NCBI GenBank assembly: GCA_902500695.1
Contig: CABVRQ010000013.1
Location: 1 to 26,713, forward strand
DNA from: an uncultured Nitrospira sp.
GTDB taxonomy: Bacteria; Nitrospirota; Nitrospiria; Nitrospirales; UBA8639
Length of the DNA: 26,713 bases
Reading direction: 5' to 3'
Position numbers and translations under genes: made by a program. This document shows, piece by piece, positions 7,463 to 15,812 of the stretch. The notes below the pieces were generated by a model, which searched no databases, was not told where the DNA came from, and saw only the letters and a program-made list of their open reading frames with translations. Each line of letters opens with the position of its first letter. The first letter of the stretch is position 1.

Positions 7463-8677
7463 TTAGTGAAGGATGATCCCATTTTTCTTCCCTATTTCTT
7501 GGATAAGCTGGAGATAGCGTTCCAGATACCGTTTCTGAGAATAAAATTGCTCATACCCTGCACGCGCCCGTTGTCCGAGAGTCTTACAAAACTGAAAGTC
7601 CTTTGCCAGCAAAGTAATGGCGTCATGCAACTCTTCACGAGAGTGATACACCAACCCCCCGCCTGTCTTATCAATGGCCTCACGACTCCCCCCCGCATTA
7701 TGAACGATGGCTGGCGTGCCGTGGGCAAAGGCTTCCAGGATATTTAAGGGGAACACCTCAGGCGCGAGTGAGGGGAGAATCAGGGCCGTGGCCTTTTGAT
7801 ACAAAGGCCCGAGTTGTTCTTCGGATAGAGGGCCTAGGAACTGAATATGACGTTGCCCCACATATTGCCGTTGAAGCGTGGGCAAGAGGTCCCCACCTCC
7901 AACAACCAGGAGATCATATTGGCTGATTCCCGCAAATTCCTTCAGAAGGATGGCAATGCCTTTCGAGGCCGTGACCCGGCCCACGTACAAAAAACATATT
8001 CGCTCTTGAGGGATGGCATTGCCATTCAATTCCGGGGCCAACCTGGAGAAGGTTGGCAAGACATGAATTGGTGGCGTCTGTCCAAGAGCTCTATGCCGTT
8101 CTGCCGTGTATTCACTCGGCGCGACGAGGGCATCAACATTGACCAAGCTCCGCTCAATGAGACCGGTGTATCGCCAGAGTTGAGGCGGTACGCCAGAACG
8201 GATACAACAGCGAATACACTGTGGGCTATCACATGCCTGTTGGTCGTTTTTCCAAAAGATGTGCATCGGACAAAGAAGCCAATGTTCGTGCAAGGTATAC
8301 AGCGTCACAGGTGCTCGGCTCATTTGAAGCACACCGGGCCCCCCGATCAGTGAGATGTTGTGAAAGTTCACAACGTCAAACTCCCGTTCGAGAACATTAC
8401 GAAGTTGTGCGGCTTTAACCCCCGGCCTGCCTATTTGCTGGGTAATCAGCGGAGACAGCATCCCGAAGGTGTTTCGGAGACGATGCACCACAACCCCGTC
8501 ATCCCCAGCCTGCACAGCTACCTGTTCCCTGTCACGCAGACGGTAGGCATCTTCGCAGTGCACCACTTCGACATGATGCCCTTCAGAAATCAAGGCCCGG
8601 GCCAATGCCTGTACAAAGGTGGCATCGCCCCCGAAATGGTAAGGCGGATAAAATGTGGTGACCATACAAAAGCGCAT
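7463..8677 (-). CDS. GT4-family glycosyltransferase
   Basis: The 404-residue GT-B fold protein opens with VTTFYPPYHFGGDATFVQAL, the usual N-domain glycine-rich loop. Later come ALVAPSEYTAERH and a C-domain FLYVGRVTASKGI, and the donor-binding E-x7-E motif appears in APEVFPLNILEAFAHGTPAI. These are characteristic of retaining family-4 enzymes that use nucleotide sugars. The length is normal and ATG 8677 is supported by alignment of the first beta strand. It lies 6 bp after the upstream GT2 gene and 21 bp before the P450, in the same operon. The sugar transferred cannot be predicted. Confidence 0.88.
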   Translation of the reverse strand: MRFCMVTTFYPPYHFGGDATFVQALARALISEGHHVEVVHCEDAYRLRDREQVAVQAGDDGVVVHRLRNTFGMLSPLITQQIGRPGVKAAQLRNVLEREFDVVNFHNISLIGGPGVLQMSRAPVTLYTLHEHWLLCPMHIFWKNDQQACDSPQCIRCCIRSGVPPQLWRYTGLIERSLVNVDALVAPSEYTAERHRALGQTPPIHVLPTFSRLAPELNGNAIPQERICFLYVGRVTASKGIAILLKEFAGISQYDLLVVGGGDLLPTLQRQYVGQRHIQFLGPLSEEQLGPLYQKATALILPSLAPEVFPLNILEAFAHGTPAIVHNAGGSREAIDKTGGGLVYHSREELHDAITLLAKDFQFCKTLGQRARAGYEQFYSQKRYLERYLQLIQEIGKKNGIILH

Positions 8678-8683
8678 GGACGG

Positions 8684-9646
8684 TTATTTCCGTGGTCCCT
8701 CGGAGTTCCCGGCTTCCCTGGCAGCATCCTCTGTCTGGGCCAATCTAGGAGGGCAAGAGCTTTTTGATGACGGGGGAGGTGGATGAGCGGCTTGCCACAA
8801 AAAACCAGCCAGATTGGCTACCTGCCACAACCCCAGCAACCCAGCCATGCGAAGTGATTTCCTTGATGACGGGGAAAAAATGGCCCTGCGGCATACCGAG
8901 AAATAAAACTGGAGATCAGGCTTCAACATTCGGCTTCCTCGCTTCGCTCGTGCCCGATGAAACCGATAGGCACCACATCCATAATAAAAATGTTGCAGGA
9001 TGAACGTGGTCATTTTGAGATGGTGATGGTGAAACACCATGGCCTGAGGCGCATATATCAGGGGATGTCCTTGGCCTAACCACCGGTCACAAAAGTCGCG
9101 ATCCTCCGAAGTTCGGAAGGTGGAGTCGAACCCTCCTATTTGGTGAAAGAGCCTGGCAGCAACTGCCATATTGTTCGACGCGAAAAACCTAAGGTCACTA
9201 TCCCGGCTAAGGAAAAACGCATAGGCCTCCTCAACGATCATTTGACTGGCCGTCGTATACAGGTTGTCGGTCAGCCCATTGACGGTCCGTCCGCCGACCA
9301 GTGCAAGGGGACTATCATTGAATGACCGGGCCAGTTCCCTTAGCCATTGTGGAGTCGGCAGGCAGTCATCGTCGGTAAATGCCAAAATATCCCCCTTGGC
9401 ATGCTCTGCACCTGTATTCCTGGCGGAAGCCGGACCGCTATTAATTTGGCGCAGAAACGTGATGTTTGCACCATCTCGAAGATTCTGATCGAATGGCTGG
9501 ATAGGGACTGGACTCCCATCATCCACGATGATGACCTCGAAGCGGTCCTGGGGATAGTCAAGTTTCTTTATTGCCTGGACACAAGCCGTGAGAGCCTTGG
9601 GGCGATTGAATGTCGGAATGATGATGGAAAAAAATGGAGTGGTCAT
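8684..9646 (-). CDS. GT2-family glycosyltransferase
   Basis: The 320-residue GT-A protein has FSIIIPTFNRPKALTACVQA at the N-terminus, VIIVDDGSP for the nucleotide site, NSGPASARNTGAEHAKG, and FTDDDCLPTPQW as the metal-binding block. GGFDSTFRTSEDRDFCDRW carries the ED acceptor-side motif. After about residue 230 there is an amphipathic or hydrophobic region (LLGLWQVANLAGFLWQ) that may dock to the membrane, and the C-terminal ~35 residues are polar and Pro/Ser-rich. It begins at ATG 9646, 51 bp after the oxidoreductase gene, and is followed by the GT4 gene 6 bp on. It is a standard repeat-unit glycosyltransferase of unknown specificity. Confidence 0.87.
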   Translation of the reverse strand: MTTPFFSIIIPTFNRPKALTACVQAIKKLDYPQDRFEVIIVDDGSPVPIQPFDQNLRDGANITFLRQINSGPASARNTGAEHAKGDILAFTDDDCLPTPQWLRELARSFNDSPLALVGGRTVNGLTDNLYTTASQMIVEEAYAFFLSRDSDLRFFASNNMAVAARLFHQIGGFDSTFRTSEDRDFCDRWLGQGHPLIYAPQAMVFHHHHLKMTTFILQHFYYGCGAYRFHRARAKRGSRMLKPDLQFYFSVCRRAIFSPSSRKSLRMAGLLGLWQVANLAGFLWQAAHPPPPSSKSSCPPRLAQTEDAAREAGNSEGPRK

Positions 9647-9697
9647 AAGAACGCACTTGCCGTCGACTTCAACAATGGGTCCGACAACTCTCTTGTA

Positions 9698-10759
9698 TCA
9701 TCTTTTTTCAATGGTGGCCGCTTTTCCGGTAGCCGCCGATTCCATCGCTGCCAGGGCAACAGCCAGCGCCCGTCGCCCATCCTCTAAACCGCATTCCACA
9801 GGCAGACCTGCCCGGATTGAACCGATAAAGTGCCGCCATTCTTCTATATAGGTCTGAAACCATTCCCCGCCCTGCCGGTTGGTTGCGATCGCCTTTGGCA
9901 ATTCTTCAGCAAATCTTCTCACACCCCTGATACGTGCTGGGATATTTCCTGGGATATCGGAGGTGTTTGCCGTCTCCAAACCATCAAACCGATAGAAAGA
10001 CGCACATAGGGATCCCTTTCGTCCATAGATTTCCATGCTGTTATTTTGGCTTGTACGTTCTGCAAAGATGGCAGAGGCAAGGGCGCCGGAACTGAGACGA
10101 GCGGTTACCGTGGTGGATTCATCCTCCCAGGTCCCCGACCGACTGTGTGCACTGATTTCCTCCACCTCCTCATCCAATACATATCTCCAAAGATCAAAAT
10201 GATGCATCGCCATCTCAAGCAGCACTCCCCCGCCTGAGATTCGCCTCTTTCTCCACTCGGGTAGATCCTTATGGAAACTCGTCAACACACTGCGAACCAC
10301 TTCAAGGGGTCCAAAGGTTCCCTGACGAAACAGGGTCCGGGCTTCCCGTGCCAGCCGATGAAAGCGAGTGTTAAAGCCCACCATGACCTGTAGGGGTACA
10401 CCTGCGGCCCTTTCGATCAGTCGATCGCAGTCCTCAATTGTCAGGGCTAGCGGCTTTTCGATGAAAAGATGTTTCCCCGCATCCAATGCGGCCAACGCAA
10501 TCTCCACATGGAACTGCGCCGGGACACAAATGGCAATCGCCTCGATTGTCGGGTTCTCAAGCAAGGCTCGATAGTCCGGAACGCACTGTTCTATCGCGAG
10601 TTGCTTGGAGGCGCAGCGTAGGGCCTCTGGATCGGGATCGGCTAACGCCACCACCTTTGCCCCAGACACGAATCGAAAGGCCGGCATGTGGAGCGAGGTG
10701 GTGGCTCGGCCACACCCGATAATCCCGATCCTGACTGGAATGTGCTTAGCAGATTTCAT
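9698..10759 (-). CDS. Gfo/Idh/MocA-family sugar oxidoreductase
   Basis: The 353-residue protein has an N-terminal NAD(P)-binding Rossmann fold (RIGIIGCGRA, residues 10-19), the family signature FIEKPLALT (EKP at 101-103), and the catalytic region LLEMAMHHFDLWRYV with His186/His187. In most relatives the residue four before the first His is Asp; here it is Glu182. Such enzymes oxidise or reduce sugars or nucleotide sugars, for example UDP-N-acetylhexosamine uronic-acid 3-dehydrogenases of the WbpB type, so a role in making an unusual sugar is plausible. I chose ATG 10759, which has GGAG 5 nt upstream, over a TTG at 10780 that overlaps the upstream stop. Co-transcription with flanking glycosyltransferase genes is likely. 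Confidence 0.87.
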   Translation of the reverse strand: MKSAKHIPVRIGIIGCGRATTSLHMPAFRFVSGAKVVALADPDPEALRCASKQLAIEQCVPDYRALLENPTIEAIAICVPAQFHVEIALAALDAGKHLFIEKPLALTIEDCDRLIERAAGVPLQVMVGFNTRFHRLAREARTLFRQGTFGPLEVVRSVLTSFHKDLPEWRKRRISGGGVLLEMAMHHFDLWRYVLDEEVEEISAHSRSGTWEDESTTVTARLSSGALASAIFAERTSQNNSMEIYGRKGSLCASFYRFDGLETANTSDIPGNIPARIRGVRRFAEELPKAIATNRQGGEWFQTYIEEWRHFIGSIRAGLPVECGLEDGRRALAVALAAMESAATGKAATIEKR

Positions 10760-10776
10760 GCATTCTCCATAATTTC

Positions 10777-11814
10777 TCAATTCCCCAAGATATCCAAACG
10801 ATCCTGCTCTCGAATGTGCTTGAACCGATCAACCTCAAACCTGGCTACCTTGTCCAGGGCATTACCTGTCCCAAACGCATAGCCAACCATTTGGCCCATA
10901 CCATCTATCGCCAAACCAATCATCAAGGCATGAAGACACGATAGAAATCGAATCTTTAAGTCCTGAGAAGGGAGTCCCGCCCAAATCCGCCACAGCCGGA
11001 CAATCGGAATAAGCGGCGACCCCAGAGCAAACACGATGCACCACGGGAGAGGCTTTTGCCGGGCTCTAGCACCGGCGAAGAGGCGGCCGTTAAAGAACTG
11101 GGCTGGGACCCAGGAGGACCATAAAGAAAAATTGGTATGGGCGGCGCTCGCTGTCGACTCCATATACAATCGATACCCTTTTTCACGAAGATCCCAGTGG
11201 AGGACCGTTTCCGCTTCCATCATGGTATCCAGTTGATCTCCATAGCCTAGCAAAATCTCTCGTTTGTAGCTGGTATTGTGCCCTGGCAAAAACTCAGCTT
11301 CCCTGGAAGAAGCGGGTGTCAGCCAGGGACCGTAGCCAATGAACAAATCGGCCCAACTCACGGCAGTATTTGGATTGGCATTTCTGACGCCCGGACCCAC
11401 GGCAGCCCAGGGACCCTGATGCGCGGCAATGAGGTTCTCCGCCCATTGCGGATCAGGGAAACAATGGTCCTCAGCCAATGCCACAATCGGGGCTGCTGCC
11501 TGACGAATACCAGCCGCATTGGCCTGGCCAATGGACTGAAATTTTTCAATTCGAACGACCTGATAGCTCGCAAAGCTGCTCAACTCCTCCACCCCCAGAC
11601 CCTGAAGAGCCTGCGGAGGGCCGACAAGTATCAATTCTAGTGATCCACAGGCTGTTTGAGAGCGAAGGTGCGAGACGGTTTTTCGGATGGTGCCGTATCC
11701 CGCCGGAGTTGCCAGAATCACGGAAAGAAGCGGAGTCTTGCCCCGATCCCTATCACGTGCATGAACTTGTTGATCGTCCACTTTATTCACCTTTGCCTTT
11801 TCTTTCACCAGCAT
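10777..11814 (-). CDS. divergent GT2-like glycosyltransferase
   Basis: The 345-residue protein has GT2 layout: LLSVILATPAGYGTIRKTVS, LELILVGPP, SIGQANAAGIRQA, ALAEDHCFPDPQW, PGHNTSYKRE, and hydrophobic segments after about residue 250. Key acidic residues differ from the norm. The strand that usually ends VVDDGS reads ILVGPP, and the metal motif is EDHC (115-118) in place of a DxD such as DDDC. It may use an altered site, or act without a nucleotide sugar. Its start is uncertain: ATG 11814 has no clear Shine-Dalgarno sequence, and a GTG about 11 codons in follows AAGG. It is the first gene after the terminator at 11901-11926, so a promoter for this operon is expected in 11815-11900, but I could not pick one out. 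Confidence 0.72.
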   Translation of the reverse strand: MLVKEKAKVNKVDDQQVHARDRDRGKTPLLSVILATPAGYGTIRKTVSHLRSQTACGSLELILVGPPQALQGLGVEELSSFASYQVVRIEKFQSIGQANAAGIRQAAAPIVALAEDHCFPDPQWAENLIAAHQGPWAAVGPGVRNANPNTAVSWADLFIGYGPWLTPASSREAEFLPGHNTSYKREILLGYGDQLDTMMEAETVLHWDLREKGYRLYMESTASAAHTNFSLWSSWVPAQFFNGRLFAGARARQKPLPWCIVFALGSPLIPIVRLWRIWAGLPSQDLKIRFLSCLHALMIGLAIDGMGQMVGYAFGTGNALDKVARFEVDRFKHIREQDRLDILGN

Positions 11815-11900
11815 TTACAAGGGATGCCACGCGCAATCGCTCTGGGCCCGATTGATCTCTTTCACGCTTCTCCACAAGTAATACCAACAATGGAAGTGTT

Positions 11901-11926
11901 AAAAAATTCTACCGTGCCGGGCACGG
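11901..11926 (-). terminator. intrinsic terminator after the dehydrogenase gene
   Basis: Read on the minus strand, CCGTGC-CCG-GCACGG forms a 6-bp GC-only stem with a 3-nt loop, and a run of six T follows after TAGAA. It lies 78 bp past the dehydrogenase stop codon, separating that gene from the glycosyltransferase operon that starts at 11814. Confidence 0.72.
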
Positions 11927-12003
11927 CACAAGGAAACCGTAAATATCGCAGACCACCGACAAAGAACCACTTCCCACTTGAACACCGTCTCATTCACCGC
12001 CAA

Positions 12004-13248
12004 TTAACCCAACCTCTTTGCAAAATGAGGCTGCGCCAGGGCGGCCACAAGAGAGCCAGGGACCCACCCCCGAGTATAGAGTTCTACCCCGGCGGCAACG
12101 AGCGTATTGCGCAGCGAAGGGTGGGCAGCGGTTCGCTGAATCTCCTCGAAGCGTTGTCGCGCGAACGGTTCGGCAATCTCGCGCGGCGGTACCTGCCGGA
12201 GCGTCGCCTCCTTCAGCAACCAGGCGACTCGATCGCCGAGATGACGTTCCATAACCGAAACGATCTGCTCCCTTTTCATCGACGCGAAGGCCATCGTACT
12301 GCCAAGGATCCCGCCACAGTTGGTCACGAAATCTGGAAGGTACACAAGTCCCCGTTCAAACATAATTTCCTCGGCTTCGGCCGTCACTGGGTTATTGGCT
12401 CCGGGACAGATGAGACGCGCGAGCACACGAGGAGCATTGTCAGCATGAAGGCTGTGATGTGTCGCACAAGGGCAGAGCAGATCGACGGGCAACTCAAACA
12501 ATTCAGCACAGCGAATGCGTTCGGCATCTGGATAAAAATCCACCAAATGGCTACCGTACTTGGCGGCGAGCTGGTTGAGCTGTTTCACATTCAGGCCATG
12601 GGGGTTCACAATTGCTCCCCTCTCGGTGGAGATTGCCACCACTTTGGCATTCGCTTCGTCCAACAGGCTGGCTAACGCGCTCCCCACCTTGCCGAAGCCT
12701 TCGATGGCTACCCTACAGCGAGAAAGCGTCAAGCCGAGATGCTGGATCGCGCGTTTGACACTGATGAACACGGTCGCAGCCGTGTATTGTCCCGATTGGG
12801 TGTCACGCAACTCCCGCCACTTGAGCTTCACTCCAACCGCATTGAGCATCGCGCGGATGTCTGTGTCATCCGTACCCATATCAGGGCCAGGGATAAAGAT
12901 GCGGTTGCTCAGAAGCGGAGCGATCGCTCGCCCAAACGCTTCCAAGCGTTGCCGGCGTTCGGCGAGCGGGGCCTCAGGGTTGAAGCGCACGCCTGCCTTC
13001 GCGCCACCTTGTGGTTGTCTTAAGTAGCCGCACTTGAGCGTCATCGTGCGGGCCAGACCACGCACTTCAGCTTCGCTCACATTGGTAGACATGCGAAGTC
13101 CCCCGCGCGAGATACCACCCACAGTCGAATCAACGACGACGTAACCCATGACCTCGGAACCTCGAGCGACCGTGCAGACGAGTTGGTTGTCATCCCTCGT
13201 CTCCCAAAGCACATCGACGCAATCATTTCCCCTGAGTAAAGATACCAT
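12004..13248 (-). CDS. Glu/Leu/Phe/Val dehydrogenase family protein
   Basis: This 414-residue protein matches the amino-acid dehydrogenase superfamily. STVGGISRGGLR and MTLKCGYLRQPQGGAKAG contain the substrate Lys72 and catalytic Lys84, and IPGPDMGTDDTD contains the proton-relay Asp123. The nucleotide-binding loop is IEGFGKVGSALA (GFGKVG 184-189), and LPDFVTNCGGI is the family's C-terminal block. The reaction is NAD(P)-dependent interconversion of an L-amino acid and its 2-oxo acid, glutamate being the default guess. ATG 13248 follows AAAGGA by 7 nt. The gene has about 275 bp upstream with several palindromes and a terminator downstream, so it is probably its own unit and not part of glycan synthesis. 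In 12121-12180, 37 of 60 bases are G or C, against 26 of 60 in 16081-16140, hinting at a different history. Confidence 0.88.
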   Translation of the reverse strand: MVSLLRGNDCVDVLWETRDDNQLVCTVARGSEVMGYVVVDSTVGGISRGGLRMSTNVSEAEVRGLARTMTLKCGYLRQPQGGAKAGVRFNPEAPLAERRQRLEAFGRAIAPLLSNRIFIPGPDMGTDDTDIRAMLNAVGVKLKWRELRDTQSGQYTAATVFISVKRAIQHLGLTLSRCRVAIEGFGKVGSALASLLDEANAKVVAISTERGAIVNPHGLNVKQLNQLAAKYGSHLVDFYPDAERIRCAELFELPVDLLCPCATHHSLHADNAPRVLARLICPGANNPVTAEAEEIMFERGLVYLPDFVTNCGGILGSTMAFASMKREQIVSVMERHLGDRVAWLLKEATLRQVPPREIAEPFARQRFEEIQRTAAHPSLRNTLVAAGVELYTRGWVPGSLVAALAQPHFAKRLG

Positions 13249-13524
13249 AGAGAAATCCTTTCAAGACTTCACTACTTGAACAGAAATGAAGTGCTGGGTG
13301 GAAAGCGTATCGGATGTCTTGATAGGCTGTGGAACCTTGCGCACGCAAGAACCGTTTTAGCGATTTTCTCGCGGCTTATGAGATAAGTTCCAACCTTCAT
13401 ACTAAAAGGAATCATCAAAGACAAGACATTTGTTCAAATGGAACTTTCCATAATTTCACAGCACCCACTTACGGAGCTATTGTCCGCTTACCTGGCACCC
13501 AATATCGCCAGACGAGATTTCTGT
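13249..13524. promoter_or_regulatory. palindrome-rich region upstream of the dehydrogenase
   Basis: This gap contains three perfect 6-2-6 palindromes: CTTGCG-CA-CGCAAG (13336-13349), CATTTG-TT-CAAATG (13427-13440) and ATGGAA-CT-TTCCAT (13438-13451). The last two overlap by three bases. No T-run follows them on the minus strand, which argues against terminators for the methyltransferase gene. They could be operator sites or leader hairpins controlling the dehydrogenase. No convincing -35/-10 pair was identified. Confidence 0.4.
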
Positions 13525-14271
13525 CTAGGGCTTTTTTGCCGTGATGAATAACAGCTTCCAATTCATGCGACACCCGTTGCTGTCGACGTAATAGCCCACG
13601 TGCTTTTGGATACCCTCAACTACCTGGGCAGAGTCTGCTTTATCGATCCCGAACAACATGCGACAAAATCGTCCCATGGCCTGAGGAGAATCAAACTGCC
13701 AGTGAAATGGGATCAACGATGACTCCTTCACAGTAAACCCACATCGTTCAATCTCTTCTTGAGTTTCGGCGTTGATATAATCTCCTTTGTGCCCCATCGC
13801 ATTGTGTTCGTTGACAAAACCATCCAAAAATTCCGAGACTGCCGACCCCGCTTGCACGTCAGCAATGGTGAGCGTCCCTCCCTTTCTTAACATTCGATAG
13901 GCCTCGGAGAAGAACCATTCCTTCGCCTCGACATGGTGCAATGCCGCGAGGCTGATAATCTTGTCCACTGAGCCGGTCGAGATAGGAATATTATCCAACG
14001 TCCCCAGCAACATGTGGTCCGTGCCATTATCGCGGCAGAGGCCCGCAAACACCTCTGATGTTTCGACATGGAAAAGCGACGCGGTTCGATCGACAAAGTT
14101 CCTCAGGTACCCACCGCCCGATGGAATATCACAAACAATATCTCCGTCTTTCATGTCGGCCATACGGATCATATGAAAGGATTCTTCTGCACGAGCGCTC
14201 GGGCACATGGTCATTGCTTGATGATATAGATGGCCTCGTTTTTTGAAAATATCGCGATACCCGGAAAACAT
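13525..14271 (-). CDS. class I SAM-dependent methyltransferase
   Basis: The 248-residue protein has motif I as IVCDIPSGGGYLRNFV (45-60), the SAM-binding glycine loop, then MLLGTLDNIPISTGSVDKII (motif II/III region) and ALHHVEAKEWFFSEAYRMLR, followed by KGGTLTIADV. This is the UbiE/COQ5-like Methyltransf_11 pattern. It would methylate a small molecule, or a sugar or acyl part of the glycan. ATG 14271 is preceded by GAGG, which lies inside the last codons of the broken CapK gene (stop at 14275), so the two were designed to be translated together. Integrity looks good despite the broken gene before it. The target is unknown. Confidence 0.82.
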   Translation of the reverse strand: MFSGYRDIFKKRGHLYHQAMTMCPSARAEESFHMIRMADMKDGDIVCDIPSGGGYLRNFVDRTASLFHVETSEVFAGLCRDNGTDHMLLGTLDNIPISTGSVDKIISLAALHHVEAKEWFFSEAYRMLRKGGTLTIADVQAGSAVSEFLDGFVNEHNAMGHKGDYINAETQEEIERCGFTVKESSLIPFHWQFDSPQAMGRFCRMLFGIDKADSAQVVEGIQKHVGYYVDSNGCRMNWKLLFITAKKP

Positions 14272-14274
14272 TCA

Positions 14275-15669
14275 TTACCTCGTATTCTTTTTGTCCACAT
14301 CGGGACCCCAATGCGATTCTGACATAAACTCACTGACACAAGGAGGCTTTTCCGTTTGATCGGGCCACTCATAGCCGTCATAAGCCGATCGAATATGAGA
14401 CCGATAGACTCGAAACTTCCCGTTTCCATCTATCGGGATTTCGGGCACCAACGCTACCTGGAACTGCACGTCCGAACCCAGCAACGCGATCACCGGTTGA
14501 ACCAACGCTGCCATCTCCTGAGTGGAGGGTGTATGAAACGGGATCACTCTCATCACAATGGAATTCAAACTCTCCTGGGTCACCTGAAACTCTCGAATCC
14601 AGGGAACCTTAAGAACCCCGAATTCATAAGGATGGACAACCCTGTTACCGGGAAGCACGAATTAATCGATCATACGTCCCTGAATCGATCGGATCGTCGA
14701 AAACGGTTGTCCGCATCGACAGGTTTGGCTTCCCTTTGTGATCACATCGCCAAGCTGATATCGGATCAGCGGCAACGCAAACGAATGCAAATCGGTGCCA
14801 ACAACCTCTCCCCTCTCTCCTTCGGCCACCGGTGCCCCATCTCGCAGCACTTCGATTATTAAGCCATCGTCACACGAGTGATATTCCCCTGTTGTTTGGC
14901 ATTCCCAGGCCAGAAGGTAGAATTCGACACTTCCATACGTTTCATAGACTGGCGCGGAGAATTCGTCTTGAATCTGTTGGCGCATGAGCGGTGTTAGTAC
15001 TTCTCCGCCGGTATTCACAAAGCGGAGTCGAAGAGACTGTAATGCTTCGCGATTCACTGTTTGCGTAATTCTGGCCAAGACCCCGGGATATCCCGCCACA
15101 ACCGCAGGTCTAAACTTCTGCATAGCCTGGACAATGTCTTCGGGTGGTTGCAAGGCGTCGATAACCCTTCGACGGGCAATCCCGAAGGTATTCAGGATAC
15201 GCTTGGCTAGTTGATGGTCCTGCCGTTGGGTATTCCACGCTCCCATGACATAACAAATTTTGTCGCTCGCCCGGAGGCCCAACGCATGGAGTGCACGTTA
15301 CCGAAGGGCGCCATGAAGACGTTCTTCCAACCAAGTCCGGCGCACAATAAATGGTCGCCCGGAGGACCCGCTTGAAGACCGTGTGATCAAAGACCCCGGC
15401 CTCACCTGGCCCGAGACTACCCCTTCGACCGCCAAGGCTTGGAAAACACTCCTCGTCGTGATGGGCACGATGGCCAAATCCCGGACCGTTCGGATGTCCT
15501 GAGGTTTTAGTCCATGTCGATCAAACAGTTCACGGTAATAAGACACATGGCGATACGCATGGTCCACCAAACGCCGAAGACGGGCGTTTTGGAAGGCCTC
15601 AAGCTGTGCCCGCTCGACATAAGGATGGCGGAGCATGGCATAGAGGGTCGACAGGGGGTTAGTTGGCAA
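14275..15669 (-). pseudogene. third CapK/PaaK-type adenylate-forming enzyme, interrupted by two TAA codons
   Basis: The whole 465-codon span reads in one frame as a CapK/phenylacetate-CoA-ligase-like protein, broken only by TAA at 15298-15300 and TAA at 14662-14664. The first part has LVDHAYRHVSYYRELFDRHG and the phosphate loop SSSGSSGRPF. The middle has YGSVEFYLLAWEC, LIRYQLGDV and the Cys motif CRCGQP. The last part, FVLPGNRVVHPYEFGVL through IPIDGNGKFRV, is the C-terminal domain. Reading across the stops gives LHGALR*RALHALGL and GRMID*FVLPGN, where relatives would have an ordinary residue, so each looks like a point change. The start is TTG 15669 with GAGG 4 nt before. It is most likely a young pseudogene; sequencing error or readthrough are alternatives. 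Confidence 0.82.
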
Positions 15670-15812
15670 AAAACCTCATCTCTTTCACGATGGACGCCTC
15701 TATCGAATTAATAGGTCATGGCCTGGTAGTTCTTTGATGGCTCCTTTTAGGTCTCATCCAAATATGTTTTGGATTTTTTTGATGTAGTTGAAGCATATGT
15801 CCAACATGAGAT
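15670..15812. other. gap with a plus-strand terminator-like hairpin
   Basis: Between the acyltransferase stop and the broken CapK gene, ATCCAAA (15756-15762) and TTTGGAT (15768-15774) form a 7-bp stem with loop TATGT, followed on the plus strand by six more T. No plus-strand gene precedes it. On the minus strand no T-run follows, so it would not end the operon transcript. Confidence 0.4.

Noticed and set aside
11656..12675. 339-codon plus-strand open frame across the dehydrogenase end
   Set aside because: It is antisense to the well-supported dehydrogenase and the GT2-like gene and spans the terminator; its residues show no domain.
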